A stretch of 64,000 nt of DNA from Thermococcus pacificus (GCF_002214485.1 NZ_CP015102.1:1116001-1180000); one strand, 5' to 3'; positions 10,137 to 19,650 are shown, counted from the first letter of the stretch. Numbers and translations: made by a program. The notes: a model not told the origin generated them from the sequence alone.

Positions 10137-11000
10137 ATGTCCCAAAGAAACGCTAAATCCCTACTGAAAGGAACTGTGCTAATTATGAGGCCTGCTCAAT
10201 GGTACAAAAATACCGTGATATTCCTACCCATTTTGTTTTCGGGAAATCTATTTAATTCTAAAGACGTTGCTTTGGTCATTGCAACATTCCTAGCTTTCTG
10301 TTTACTGTCAAGCACGGTGTATATTATAAACGACCTGAGGGATTTTGAAGTAGATAGATTTCATCCAAAAAAAAGAAAAAGACCTCTTCCTTCAGGTATG
10401 ATATCTAGATCCTATGCTAAAGGGCTAGTAATATTATTGGGTGGAGTATCAATGTTTGTCCTTTTTGGACTATCTAGTAACGTAGCTTTAGTTGGTGTGT
10501 TGTATTTACTTTTGAATATAATGTACTCTTATTTTTTAAAAAGGCTTTTCTTGATAGATGTAATAGCTATATCGATTGGGTACCTGCTGAGAACAATAGC
10601 AGGCGCACAAGTTATAGATGTCCCAGTCTCAAACTGGTTGGTCTTCTCGGTTTTTCAAGTTGCATTGATTTTGGCATTCCATAAAAGAAGATGCGAATTA
10701 AACGTACCGAGCTCTATTAAACATAGGAATACTCTAGGAGAGTACACCCCAGGATTGATAATAAACCTAAGTACCATGACCACGGCATCTTTGGTAGTGA
10801 CTTATCTGATATATATCAATGAGGTTAATCCCAAATTGGTTTTTACGATTCCGCTAGTGTTCTATGGTGTATTTCGACTTGAATATCTCCTCATAAAGTG
10901 TGAAACTGATTTTGAACCACAGTACCTCCGAGATATGCCTCTCATTGCGACTTTGATATCTTGGGTTGTACTAGTAGTGATAAGCTTGTATCTACTGTAG
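10137..11000 (+). CDS. UbiA-family prenyltransferase, decaprenyl-phosphate phosphoribosyltransferase-like
   Basis: 287-residue polytopic membrane protein with about eight helices. It has the UbiA Asp-rich motif NDLRDFEVDRFHPKKRKRP (near residues 65-83), RPAQWYKN at the N-terminus, and the second-loop region LIDVIAISIGYLLR. RPxQWxKN...NDxxDxxxD with HPxKxxRP is the pattern of DPPR synthases and related archaeal lipid-phosphate transferases. It probably moves a phosphoribosyl or prenyl group between soluble and membrane substrates; the exact donor is unknown. AT-rich, in the same apparent operon as the radical SAM gene. Confidence 0.8.
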   Translation: MSQRNAKSLLKGTVLIMRPAQWYKNTVIFLPILFSGNLFNSKDVALVIATFLAFCLLSSTVYIINDLRDFEVDRFHPKKRKRPLPSGMISRSYAKGLVILLGGVSMFVLFGLSSNVALVGVLYLLLNIMYSYFLKRLFLIDVIAISIGYLLRTIAGAQVIDVPVSNWLVFSVFQVALILAFHKRRCELNVPSSIKHRNTLGEYTPGLIINLSTMTTASLVVTYLIYINEVNPKLVFTIPLVFYGVFRLEYLLIKCETDFEPQYLRDMPLIATLISWVVLVVISLYLL

Positions 11001-11140
11001 CAGTAGAATTAGAAGTCCAAATACGGGGGCTGATAATATATCCTCAAGTCTACGAATCGTTGTTCCATTTTCATTGTTATCTCCCCTTGACTCCATAAAT
11101 TTTTTATATAACTCCTTTTTGGGTACATGGGAGGTATAAT

Positions 11141-12649
11141 ATGAGGGTAAAAACTACATACTCTGTTTGGGGTCTTATACTCTCATATTCTGTACTTCTA
11201 TCCATTATAGCCGTTAATAGACATTATACTTTCAGAACCAATGCTTATGATCTGGGCATATTTATGCAGGCAATATGGTCCACAGCGAACGGGTTCAGGG
11301 TTTTATATAATACCATTGAAGAATATCAGGTTTGTGTAACAACTCACCTCGGGGTACATTTTTCTCCAATTCTACTTGTTCTGGTTCCGATATATAAGGT
11401 GTTTCCCCATGCTGAGACGCTGTTAATCATCCAAACTTTTGTGATTGCATTATCAGCATACCCCTTATTTTTGTTATCAAAAAAAGTACTACATAGTGAG
11501 AGGTTATCCTTGGCGATTGTAGTTCTATATTTAATGAATTCATTACTGCATGGCATAAATGGTTACGATTTTCATGCGACGCCCTTTGCGCTTCCATTCA
11601 TATTTATGACTGCATTATATTTTGAGAGGGGAGAATATCGCAAGGCATTGGTTTCTTCGTTCTTTGTACTCCTTGTAAAGGAAGATGCTGGGTTATCTAT
11701 CCTGTCCCTCAGCATGTTCTATTTATTGAGAAACTCCAAGCTGTTTTCCCTTCAAACTTACAAGTCACTATTTGAGAAGATACTCACCAACAAACTTCAT
11801 CCTTCCGAGAAGACAGCCCTAATCATGGGTGTTCTTGCAACATCGTGGGTTTTAATCTCATGGAGGGTCATAATCCCTCATATAGCAGGTGTCCATATAA
11901 CTTCCGCAGTCTATTATGCCAGATTTCCATGTGTAGAATACATCCCCATGAAAATACTGTACTTCATTGTTGCAAATTTGACCCTTGGATTGTTAACATT
12001 CTTGCGTCCTAAGTACACGTTTTTATTAACGTTCGCCCCCTGGCTGGAAATTCTGCTATCTTGCGAGAAAAACCTGTTCAGGATTGGATTTCAGTATCCA
12101 TACATGATACTCCCCTTATCTTTGATTTCAGTTATTTACACGATTAGAGAGCTTCAAAGTAATAACCTTAAGAAGGTGTTCGCTGTTAGCGTCCTTGTGG
12201 GTATTTTATTCTCTATTTTAACAACTCCCATTCTTCCTTTGGATAATGAAATTAAAAAGGACCTTCTGGTACCGCCTCATTATTACCAACCTATTACCCA
12301 TCACGATCGATTGTTACTCGATATTATTAAGGTAGTAGACAGCACAAACTTTTCGGTCCTCACCCAAAACGATATTTTTCCACATCTTGCAAATAGGATT
12401 AGCACCTATGTAATTTGGAGTTCATATTGCGGGAACACCTTACCTAAGACAGACATTATACTTTTGGACAATACTCTACTTTACTCGGTGTATAACTACC
12501 GCATAAAAGATCATCTTAGAGCCTACACTAAGGTTTATGAAAACGATGGTATCGAGGTCTGGATAAGAAACGACGTCCTTGAAACATCTCAGGCCACGGA
12601 GCTGGTTAGGAAACTTCAAAGCTTAGAGCGCAATGGAAAAGGTTTTTAA
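11141..12649 (+). CDS. DUF2079 multi-spanning membrane protein
   Basis: 502 residues with about ten membrane helices and DUF2079 hallmarks: NAYDLGIFMQAIW, HFSPILL, GYDFHATPFALP, and VKEDAGLSI. DUF2079 proteins resemble GT-C glycosyltransferases in layout, but no activity is established. The final ~130 residues are an extracytoplasmic-looking domain. TATA-like TTTTATATAA lies about 35-40 bases before ATG 11141. It is the last gene of the AT-rich segment and its position beside UbiA- and GT39-type genes suggests surface glycan or lipid modification. Confidence 0.77.
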   Translation: MRVKTTYSVWGLILSYSVLLSIIAVNRHYTFRTNAYDLGIFMQAIWSTANGFRVLYNTIEEYQVCVTTHLGVHFSPILLVLVPIYKVFPHAETLLIIQTFVIALSAYPLFLLSKKVLHSERLSLAIVVLYLMNSLLHGINGYDFHATPFALPFIFMTALYFERGEYRKALVSSFFVLLVKEDAGLSILSLSMFYLLRNSKLFSLQTYKSLFEKILTNKLHPSEKTALIMGVLATSWVLISWRVIIPHIAGVHITSAVYYARFPCVEYIPMKILYFIVANLTLGLLTFLRPKYTFLLTFAPWLEILLSCEKNLFRIGFQYPYMILPLSLISVIYTIRELQSNNLKKVFAVSVLVGILFSILTTPILPLDNEIKKDLLVPPHYYQPITHHDRLLLDIIKVVDSTNFSVLTQNDIFPHLANRISTYVIWSSYCGNTLPKTDIILLDNTLLYSVYNYRIKDHLRAYTKVYENDGIEVWIRNDVLETSQATELVRKLQSLERNGKGF

Positions 12650-12679
12650 TATTTCTCGTGAAAATTAGTGGGTGTTAAC

Positions 12680-13138
12680 ATGAAAAAAGGGCAGGGTAGC
12701 ATTGAATACCTTGTAATGGTCACCGTAGCGTTGATACTACTTGCACTTGTATTCCACTACGTCTATACGTCCTCGAAGGGCGTCCCTATAACGGGGATTA
12801 CTTACATTGATCCCGAACTTTCCCCTGAGAAACCTGGATACGATCATCCCGTGACTTGGGTGGTCTATAAATATCCTTTAGGGTGTGAGGCGACGAAGAA
12901 CTGTGACTTCTACGTATCCGTTAACCTGCATTACTATCCGGATACGGGGAAATACCGTTTCTGGGTCTATGCAAATGGAGATTCCGCCGACACCAAAAAG
13001 ATAAGAGTGCGCCTGTGCAACGGTGCAACCGGTGAGTGGAACTTTCCAGAGGACAAAGGCAAAAATAAAATAAACGGTGTCTACCTCCATGAGGATGACT
13101 TCCCATGTGCGCTCTCCATCATGGCGTGGAGGAGATGA
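12680..13138 (+). CDS. Class III signal peptide (pilin-like) secreted protein
   Basis: 152 residues beginning MKKGQGSIEYLVMV: a short basic leader, then the Q-G-S-I-E-Y archaeal class III prepilin motif (processed by a FlaK/EppA-type peptidase) and a ~20-residue hydrophobic helix. The mature part has four cysteines (in GCEATKNC, RLCNG and FPCAL) that could form two disulphides. ATG 12680 is chosen rather than the GTG 12 bases upstream because the class III motif must sit near the N-terminus. Its stop is one base from the next start. Confidence 0.75.
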   Translation: MKKGQGSIEYLVMVTVALILLALVFHYVYTSSKGVPITGITYIDPELSPEKPGYDHPVTWVVYKYPLGCEATKNCDFYVSVNLHYYPDTGKYRFWVYANGDSADTKKIRVRLCNGATGEWNFPEDKGKNKINGVYLHEDDFPCALSIMAWRR

Positions 13139-13139
13139 G

Positions 13140-15347
13140 ATGAAGGACAGAAAAAAGAGTGTGATGTTCCTTTCAGTTATCCTGTCCTATTATCTCGTGA
13201 CCCGCCTCTGGGGAATCTCGTCTGCTATGAACGAGTATTTCGACTACGACGAGGGCACATACCTCATGATAGCCAGGTTCATCAACCACGGAGTGCTGCC
13301 TTACCGCGATATTTACGCGGTTCATCCACCTTTTTATTATTACCTTCTCGCCCTCTGGCTCCGCATTTTTGGAGACAGTTACGTCGTTGGAAGGCTCCTC
13401 TCCGTTTTTCTGGGACTTCTGGCTGTTCTAGTTGCTTACCTTGTAGGTAGAGAGCTTCGCGATTGGAAAACTGGAGTTCTCTTCTCGGCCGTTGTTGTTA
13501 TGGATCCCATAATGGTTCACATGAACGGCCTCGTGTTTCACGAGACCACGATTGAGCTTTTCACTATGCTTTCCCTCTACTACTTCGTCAGATACGTAAA
13601 GCATAGAAACAGAAAGGATGCCCTCTGGTCACTCTTCTGGGTGGGAGTTGGAAGCACTTCCAAGTTCACGATACTACCCTATGCAGCTGCCCTTTACGTT
13701 GTTCTCATGCTCCTAATTGATGCCGAGACCGAATCCTACCTCGATGGCCTCGGCAGGGTTCTGCTCAACAGGGTTCAGGTTTTTCTTGTTCTTGTTGCCT
13801 ACGGTATAATGTCCCTCCTCGTCGTGGGCGCGGTAATGCTTTACCCATCAGATGAGCTGAGACGCATCTTTATACTCCCCGGGGTGCATGGAATAGACGT
13901 TGTTGGGCACATCATTCCGGCTGGAATCTTTTTGGTAATCTGGGGCTTTCTGACCCTTTACGTCTTCAGGATATCTTACCTCAGAAAACTTGTGCGCTCT
14001 GTCCATCTGATTCTCAGGAACTTAAGAACAGCCCTTCAGTACCTTTTGGCTTTCCTGCTCCCCAAAGTTGTGATAGAGGGCATCCTGGGATTCGGTGTGA
14101 GTGGGGACTACCTTAACCAGACATATCTTGCCCAGGGTTCCAGGTATATTCCCTTAGCGGGGTTCTTTGACCTTTTCGCGGGTATTATTGAGGACTTCAC
14201 GAACGAAAAGCCGGACTTCATTGTTTTTTACGTTCCCCTAATCTTTATCTTCACGGTTCTGCTCTTTTACTTCGGCAGAGGGGAGAAGCTAGAAAGGCCG
14301 TCTGTTGCAGGCCCTCTCTTAATTGTCTCCTCCGTTATGTACCTTCTCGCTTTCCCCGTAATTCCGAACATGAGGTTCCTCTATCCGATGGTGCTGACGG
14401 TATACCTGGCGTTTTTTGAATCTCTCCCGGACAGGCTTGAGAGGAAGAAGCTCATTGCTCTAGCTTTTGCAATTGCTCTGGTTTTTGGGGTAGCTGATTA
14501 TGGGGTCGCCTACAACTACCGGAATGGAAAACTGCTCATCGCCTGGGCGGGCCACAGTAAAGACCTCAGGGACGATCTTGGCGAGTACATTCGAAACACA
14601 AACCTGCACGGGACGTATCTCTCGATTAACCCCTTTAACGCCTACTACCTACACCTCGGGATCGATCCGTACTGCCTTGACACCTTTGGGATCGTCTATA
14701 TGGGGAACTCCAGCCGGCTTTGGGAGACCGCGAATAAAAGCGATTACATGCTTTTCAGCACGTGGATGTACGCAATAAGCAGGGAATCCAAAGTTTTTGA
14801 GAAAACCTTTGGAAAACTGAAGGAACGCGCAGTCGTGAACGGCTCGCTCCTCTACGCCGAGAGCTACGGCAAAAGAGACGTCATAGAGCTCTTCAGCAAC
14901 TCCGGGGAGAAATCTCACGTGATAGGGTTTTCTTCCTTCCGCGGGAAGCTCCAGCTGTGGGTAAATGGGAGTGAGGTTGCCTACGTCTATCCTTCAGTCG
15001 GCAACGTCTCATACTCGTGGAGGGCAACCATCAAGAGGAACCCCAACGGAGAGTACGACCTCGTTTATTACTCCAAGGATGGGAATTCAATTGCAGTTCG
15101 TCTTTCCCGGGATGGAAATTCTCTAACGCTGTCTTTCCCTGTGGTTGTGAACCTGACTATAGAGTTTAAGGAGAATGCGGTGGCCATTCAGGACGGAAAG
15201 CTCCTCAGGGAAGGCACCCGGGGCAAGTTTGAGATTTTCTATCCCGAAGGGAGCTTTTCAGTGGAAGGCAATGGCACGATAATGGTGGTAACTTCATCAA
15301 AAGTTGTTCTACAATGCAGAGGGGTCAGAATTGAGGCGGAAAATTAA
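13140..15347 (+). CDS. GT39/ArnT-like dolichol-phosphate-sugar glycosyltransferase
   Basis: 735 residues. GT-C fold membrane glycosyltransferase: first helix, then the acidic catalytic-loop motif DYDEG (residues 35-39), HPPFYYYLLALWLRIFG, and roughly eleven helices. A long soluble C-terminal domain (about 460-735) has predicted N-glycosylation sequons (NGS, NVS). The family transfers sugars from lipid phosphate carriers to proteins or lipids on the outer face. ATG 13140 is preceded by GGAGGAGATG and lies two bases after the pilin-like stop, so the transferase may modify the secreted protein encoded upstream. The acceptor is inference only. Confidence 0.8.
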   Translation: MKDRKKSVMFLSVILSYYLVTRLWGISSAMNEYFDYDEGTYLMIARFINHGVLPYRDIYAVHPPFYYYLLALWLRIFGDSYVVGRLLSVFLGLLAVLVAYLVGRELRDWKTGVLFSAVVVMDPIMVHMNGLVFHETTIELFTMLSLYYFVRYVKHRNRKDALWSLFWVGVGSTSKFTILPYAAALYVVLMLLIDAETESYLDGLGRVLLNRVQVFLVLVAYGIMSLLVVGAVMLYPSDELRRIFILPGVHGIDVVGHIIPAGIFLVIWGFLTLYVFRISYLRKLVRSVHLILRNLRTALQYLLAFLLPKVVIEGILGFGVSGDYLNQTYLAQGSRYIPLAGFFDLFAGIIEDFTNEKPDFIVFYVPLIFIFTVLLFYFGRGEKLERPSVAGPLLIVSSVMYLLAFPVIPNMRFLYPMVLTVYLAFFESLPDRLERKKLIALAFAIALVFGVADYGVAYNYRNGKLLIAWAGHSKDLRDDLGEYIRNTNLHGTYLSINPFNAYYLHLGIDPYCLDTFGIVYMGNSSRLWETANKSDYMLFSTWMYAISRESKVFEKTFGKLKERAVVNGSLLYAESYGKRDVIELFSNSGEKSHVIGFSSFRGKLQLWVNGSEVAYVYPSVGNVSYSWRATIKRNPNGEYDLVYYSKDGNSIAVRLSRDGNSLTLSFPVVVNLTIEFKENAVAIQDGKLLREGTRGKFEIFYPEGSFSVEGNGTIMVVTSSKVVLQCRGVRIEAEN

Positions 15348-15548
15348 TCAGCTGGAGTCCAGGCTTGAAGAGATTTCACTCCTTATTTTTTCGTTAAAGC
15401 GGTCTTCAGAAGACGAGAGGAAATCCGCAAGATTTTCGTGTTGCCGCTTAGCTACCCTTAAGTTGTAGATACTCCACGCAAGGATAATCAGAACCAGTGT
15501 CATAATAAGGAGGTATTCCACCGCTCCCTGGGCCCTTAGTCTTCCCAT
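15348..15548 (-). CDS. Small class III signal peptide protein (pilin-like)
   Basis: 66 residues: MGRLRAQGAVEYLLIM carries the class III prepilin signature (QG-x-x-E-Y) followed by a hydrophobic helix and a charged, Ser-rich tail. ATG 15548 with GGGGG upstream is preferred to the longer frame. It is second of two adjacent pilin-like genes on this strand, convergent with the GT39 gene with no gap between the two stops. Confidence 0.68.
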   Translation of the reverse strand: MGRLRAQGAVEYLLIMTLVLIILAWSIYNLRVAKRQHENLADFLSSSEDRFNEKIRSEISSSLDSS

Positions 15549-15595
15549 AACTTTGCCCCCAATACAAGAAAAGAAAAAGCAACTCGAAGTTATCA

Positions 15596-15781
15596 TCAGT
15601 CGCTGAGAGCTTCGCTGAGCTCCTGACTGAGCTTGCTGTTAATTGCGCTCTGGCCCTGGTTGATAGTCGAACCAGTGCTCTCACCTGCGCCCCTGAGGTA
15701 CCTTATGACAATGGCTATTATTATCAGGGCCGCTGCAATCATAAACAGGTACTCAATCGCACCCTGGGCTTTCCTCTTCAT
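15596..15781 (-). CDS. Small class III signal peptide protein (pilin-like)
   Basis: 61 residues starting MKRKAQGAIEYLFMI, again the QG-x-x-E-Y prepilin motif followed by a long hydrophobic helix and a polar Gln/Ser-rich tail. ATG 15781 has GGAGGTGG upstream, and TATA-like AATTATATG lies about 25-30 bases upstream. It is similar to its downstream neighbour in length and design, suggesting a duplicated minor-pilin pair. Confidence 0.7.
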   Translation of the reverse strand: MKRKAQGAIEYLFMIAAALIIIAIVIRYLRGAGESTGSTINQGQSAINSKLSQELSEALSD

Positions 15782-16063
15782 GTTATCCACCTCCAAAGGA
15801 TTACTTCATATAATTTAGCAGTTTTTTGTCTTAAATACCTTTTTCCTTAATTTTGTCGAATTTCCCCTCAAAAATGGGGGTGCTGTGATTTTCATTAACC
15901 CCTCTGTAAAAGTACTGGAGAAAATACAAGCTAACACTAAGGTGGTCGTATTTTATACAATTCAGATTTAAAGCCCCCTGCGGGGTGTATTTTGCCACCG
16001 TCCTGACACCTTTGCCGGACAAGGTTTATATATTTTTAATCCAAAGGCTTTTGAGGAACCGCC

Positions 16064-16630
16064 ATGGGCCTGGTCCATGTTTCCTGCGAGTCCGCCAGCG
16101 TTGAAGACTGCGTAAACGATTTCAGGAAGAAGCTAAAGGAATCTCTCCCCGTTTCTGGCTGTTATATAAAATCCGCGGAACTTAACCTTACGTTCGGTGC
16201 CTTCATGCACCTCTCTGCCATACTCCTCGTCGACACTTCCAGGTCCGGCGGCGGCGTGATCGTTGAGTACTCCACCGGCAGGAACAGAGAGGATGCCATT
16301 CAGAGGGTTCTTGAGAAAATCAACCCGGTTATTGAGGATGCAGAGGTGGTTTCTTTCAAGGTTGAAACCTATACAACGCCGGTCACCAGGAGGACTTACG
16401 CCGTCGGCGTCGCCGTCTACAACCTCTCACCCAGAAGCCACGGCCCCCTTACCGAAACCGCCGACAGGAGGAAGATACTGGCCCACGTTCTTTCTCTCTT
16501 CGACTACAATCCCAAGGTTCTGAACATATCGGAGCTGGCCAGGGTCTTTGGTGTCTCCAGGGATACTATCTACTACGACATCCAGAGGATCCTGGAGGAG
16601 AAGAAAAAGGAAGGGGATCACTTGACGTAG
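16064..16630 (+). CDS. HTH-containing protein of unknown function
   Basis: 188 residues. I do not recognise the N-terminal ~140 residues, an alpha/beta-looking domain. The C-terminal ~45 residues form a helix-turn-helix (ISELARVFGVSRDTIYYDIQRIL), so it is probably a transcription regulator. TATA-like TTTATATATTTTT at about 16025-16037 lies ~35 bases before ATG 16064. The 3' end overlaps the convergent protease gene by 13 bases. Confidence 0.6.
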   Translation: MGLVHVSCESASVEDCVNDFRKKLKESLPVSGCYIKSAELNLTFGAFMHLSAILLVDTSRSGGGVIVEYSTGRNREDAIQRVLEKINPVIEDAEVVSFKVETYTTPVTRRTYAVGVAVYNLSPRSHGPLTETADRRKILAHVLSLFDYNPKVLNISELARVFGVSRDTIYYDIQRILEEKKKEGDHLT

Positions 16631-17874
16631 AGCGGGACCGGCGTTGCACAGAGGATGAATATCAGAACGGCCACTATGGCCAGCAGTTTTCTGCCCGTTG
16701 AAACAGGGGAAACCTCGTCCAGGGCCCCGGGGTTGCCGGCGCTTCCGATGAAGAGAACAAGAAGCCCCCAGATCAGCCACCCGCTCCAAAGGTAGCTCAT
16801 GAGCAGAAGGCCGAAGGCTATCGCGAATGTGAAGTATCTGTGCGCCTTCTCCCCCATAAAGGCCCTCGCTATGTGTCCCCCGTCCAGCTGTGCCGCGGGG
16901 ATCAGGTTCAGGAAAGTCACGAGTATGCCGACCCAGCCGGCTATAGCCACCGGGTGGAGAAAAACCGTGTAGTCCTCCCCCGACCCGATGCCGAGGACTA
17001 GCTTTTCCAGAACGCCAAAGAACAGGTTTGTCCCCATGTAGAGGTCCTCTCCAGTCTGAGGCACCATTGAGCTGGGCACGACAGCTGAAAGTCTTAGGCC
17101 TATCGCTGTGACGGGGATGGCGACGAGGATTCCGGCCAGTGGTCCGCTGACGCCGAGGTCTATGGCCGCGTTTCTAGTTGGAACCGGGGACTTCACCCTT
17201 ATCACGGCGCCGAGGGTTCCGAGCATGCTGGGGAATGGTATGAAGTAAGGCATCGTCGCGCGGACGCCGTGGTATGCGGCGGCTATCTTGTGGCCGAGCT
17301 CGTGGGTTCCGAGGATGGCCATGACGCTTATCGAGAAAGCGAGGGCGTTGACGTAGGGGTTCCTTATTCCGGGCAGGTTGTACCTGTTGATCAGGTCTAT
17401 GTAGCCGAGGGCGAGCCAGTAGCCGGCCAGGAAGGTCGTGATGATCGTGGCCATCAGGAACGCCCAAGGCAGCCAGGGGTTGTCAGGCTTGACCTCACCG
17501 GCCGGAAAGACGTAGAGGAGAACTTTACCCCCGCGCTTCTTCAGCGCCGCCCAGTACCCAAGCTCCTCAAGTTCGCGCAGAACCTTCTCGAAGTCCGGCT
17601 CGAGTATCTCCTTCACCTCGAAGACGAAGACGTTCCCCTCGCTCCCGCGCGGCTCCACGCTGTAGAACGAGTGCACCCTGGCCTCGACCTCCGGAGGGAG
17701 GAACAAACCGATGCGCGCCCATTCCGGTGCTTTCTCCTCCAGCATTTCTGCCTCGAAGCCGACCAGAACCATGTCGCCGCCGCAGGCCGGGCAGGCCCTC
17801 TCAAGGAGCGGCTCGTTGGAGTCGATGACCTCTCTGTGCCCGCAGTTAACGCACTCGTAAATTCCCCTAGGCAT
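16618..17874 (-). CDS. Site-2 protease family (M50) membrane metalloprotease with N-terminal zinc ribbon
   Basis: 418 residues. An intramembrane zinc protease: HELGH (HExxH, near residue 190) and the second metal motif LDGGH (near residue 320), with six or more helices. The N-terminus carries a zinc ribbon CVNCGH...CPACGG (residues 7-35) and then a soluble domain of about 100 residues, an arrangement seen in Thermococcales S2P homologues. It probably cleaves membrane-anchored regulators or signal-peptide remnants. ATG 17874 with GGAGGAGAA is preferred; the extended frame runs into the upstream gene. It lies 40 bases after the PMDh small subunit gene. Confidence 0.86.
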   Translation of the reverse strand: MPRGIYECVNCGHREVIDSNEPLLERACPACGGDMVLVGFEAEMLEEKAPEWARIGLFLPPEVEARVHSFYSVEPRGSEGNVFVFEVKEILEPDFEKVLRELEELGYWAALKKRGGKVLLYVFPAGEVKPDNPWLPWAFLMATIITTFLAGYWLALGYIDLINRYNLPGIRNPYVNALAFSISVMAILGTHELGHKIAAAYHGVRATMPYFIPFPSMLGTLGAVIRVKSPVPTRNAAIDLGVSGPLAGILVAIPVTAIGLRLSAVVPSSMVPQTGEDLYMGTNLFFGVLEKLVLGIGSGEDYTVFLHPVAIAGWVGILVTFLNLIPAAQLDGGHIARAFMGEKAHRYFTFAIAFGLLLMSYLWSGWLIWGLLVLFIGSAGNPGALDEVSPVSTGRKLLAIVAVLIFILCATPVPLYVK

Positions 17875-17914
17875 TTCTCCTCCCAAAGTGAAAGGGAGCA
17901 GGGGGTTAAAAACT

Positions 17915-18316
17915 CTATCCCTCAGATTCAATAACCTCCACTTCTCCCCTGTCGGCATCTACCCTAACTTTGGCCCCGCTCTTCAGCTTCGACACATCTA
18001 CTCCATCGACCATCGGGATGCCCGAGATTATCGCCCCTGTTGCCACTATGGTTTCAGCCTCGCCAACGATTATCGCCTTTGGCGCCTTCCCGTTCTTCTT
18101 GAGGGCGTAGATGACGTAGGAGCCAACCGTTGAGCCCTTGCCCCTTGGGAACGCTAGTATCTTCCCCGCTATGCTCTGCCCCCTTATATCGCTCTCGGCA
18201 TCAGTAATGATTCCGGTTTTCGGGTCAACTCCGCCGAGGAACGAGAGGGGCTTCTGCGAAACTATAAGCTCTCCCTCGGCCTTTCCGCCGACTATCTTTC
18301 TCCCTTTGAGCTTCAT
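17915..18316 (-). CDS. Phosphomevalonate dehydratase small subunit (DUF126)
   Basis: 133 residues. The small swivelling domain of aconitase-X-type phosphomevalonate dehydratase, which with the large subunit converts 5-phosphomevalonate to trans-anhydromevalonate 5-phosphate in the archaeal mevalonate pathway. It shows the typical start MKLKGRKIVGGKAEGELIVS, SFLGGVDP, and the nearly invariant FPRGKGSTVGSYV. GGTGGGAG precedes ATG 18316. The large-subunit gene ends nine bases upstream. Confidence 0.9.
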   Translation of the reverse strand: MKLKGRKIVGGKAEGELIVSQKPLSFLGGVDPKTGIITDAESDIRGQSIAGKILAFPRGKGSTVGSYVIYALKKNGKAPKAIIVGEAETIVATGAIISGIPMVDGVDVSKLKSGAKVRVDADRGEVEVIESEG

Positions 18317-18325
18317 TCTCCCACC

Positions 18326-19486
18326 TCACGGGGCCTCTTTGATCAGGTTTTCAGCGTCGTCCAGCCTCACGTTAAACCCGAAGGAGCGGAAGTAGAAGGC
18401 ACTCTTCCCACTGTTGGTGGCTATTCCGCGGTACCAGCCCTTTATTGGAGAGACAACGAAGCACGAATCTGCCATGATCTTCCCGTTGTAACGCTCTATG
18501 GTTTCAGTGTAGCCAAGTGCGTCCGCTAAAGCCTTAACCGCCCTGCTCGCGGTGATGAAGAGCGGTATCTTCAGAGGCCTCCCGCGCATTGCTAAAAGCT
18601 CCGCTATCTCCTTTATCTCGGGCAACGAGGCGTGGGGGCAGCCGATCAGGATCATGTCTATCCCGCTCCAGTCGTCGCTGAACTGCTCCTTGACAGCTCT
18701 GATATCCTCATCCTCGACCGTTACGGTTTCCAGCTTGTCCACTATCGCCCCCGTGTACTCCGGCGTCTCTCCCTCGACGTGGTAGAGGGCTATCGAGCCG
18801 CTCGCGGCCATGGCTGCGCCCATCTCTTTCAGGAACTCGGTCTTTTCGGGCTTTATCCCGCGCAGATAGGGCACGTCGTTTCCGAGGGTTCTGCCAAGGT
18901 GGTAGCCGAGGGCCGCATAATCGACGAAGGTCTTCACCTTTGCCTGGACGTCAACTATGACAGTGGCTTTTCTGTTCTCCTCCAGATGGAGGCCGTAGTT
19001 TGGGGTCTTACCGACTATAGCCGCTGCCAGGCTCGATGGGCCGCCCTCCCTGTTGGTTCTCGCCCCGATTATGGAGTTTGCAAAGATGACCGCCGAACTC
19101 TCGCTCCAGGCTATGTGGTCGCCGAACTTCGGCAGGTTCGCGCCGTAGTAGGGAGTGCAGGTTGAGGTAACCTCGATGCCCATCTCGCGGTAGAGGTTGA
19201 GAACCTCCGCCTGCTTCTCCATGAACTCCTCATCGCCTATTCCCGCGGGGTTTAGGGTTGTATAGACCGACACCTTCGCCCCGGCGTTTACAAAGTCACG
19301 CAGGAACTCAAGCCCCGCTTCGCCTATGTTCTTGTAGGAAACCCCCGCGACCTGGGCGCTCTTGATGGGTATGAGCCTGTCCGCACCGTAAATATCCCCG
19401 AGGGCTACGAGTATTTCCATCGCCTTCTGCAGTGCGTAGCCGTATTCACCGGCGAGAACAAGTTCCTCTTCCTTCGTGAGGTACAT
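18326..19486 (-). CDS. Phosphomevalonate dehydratase large subunit (aconitase X, DUF521)
   Basis: 386 residues. Catalytic large subunit of the aconitase-X phosphomevalonate dehydratase, a step toward isoprenoid lipids. It shows family features MYLTKEEELVLAGEYG, SAQVAGVSY, CTPYYG and the SNAVIFANS-like segment SSAVIFANSIIGARTNREGGP, with GCPHAS near the C-terminal third; conserved cysteines would hold the FeS cluster. ATG 19486 has GGTGGTAG upstream, and TATA-like CTTTAAAAAA lies ~35 bases upstream. Confidence 0.9.
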   Translation of the reverse strand: MYLTKEEELVLAGEYGYALQKAMEILVALGDIYGADRLIPIKSAQVAGVSYKNIGEAGLEFLRDFVNAGAKVSVYTTLNPAGIGDEEFMEKQAEVLNLYREMGIEVTSTCTPYYGANLPKFGDHIAWSESSAVIFANSIIGARTNREGGPSSLAAAIVGKTPNYGLHLEENRKATVIVDVQAKVKTFVDYAALGYHLGRTLGNDVPYLRGIKPEKTEFLKEMGAAMAASGSIALYHVEGETPEYTGAIVDKLETVTVEDEDIRAVKEQFSDDWSGIDMILIGCPHASLPEIKEIAELLAMRGRPLKIPLFITASRAVKALADALGYTETIERYNGKIMADSCFVVSPIKGWYRGIATNSGKSAFYFRSFGFNVRLDDAENLIKEAP

Positions 19487-19594
19487 TCTACCACCATTGG
19501 GAATGGGTTTCCGGTTTTTTAAAGGTTTCACCAGCCATTAAAATGATACATAAAGTTGATTTTAGGCTGTTAAATGTCCGCATTGGGACAGAAA

Positions 19595-19606
19595 GCTTTA
19601 TATATA
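19595..19606 (+). promoter_or_regulatory. TATA box for the secreted-protein gene pair
   Basis: GCTTTATATATA, a strong archaeal TATA sequence ~45-55 bases before ATG 19651; GGTGAT lies just before that ATG. Confidence 0.5.
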
Positions 19607-19650
19607 GAAGAACAATACTCGAAGATTGACAACTAAATATGGTGATTTAG

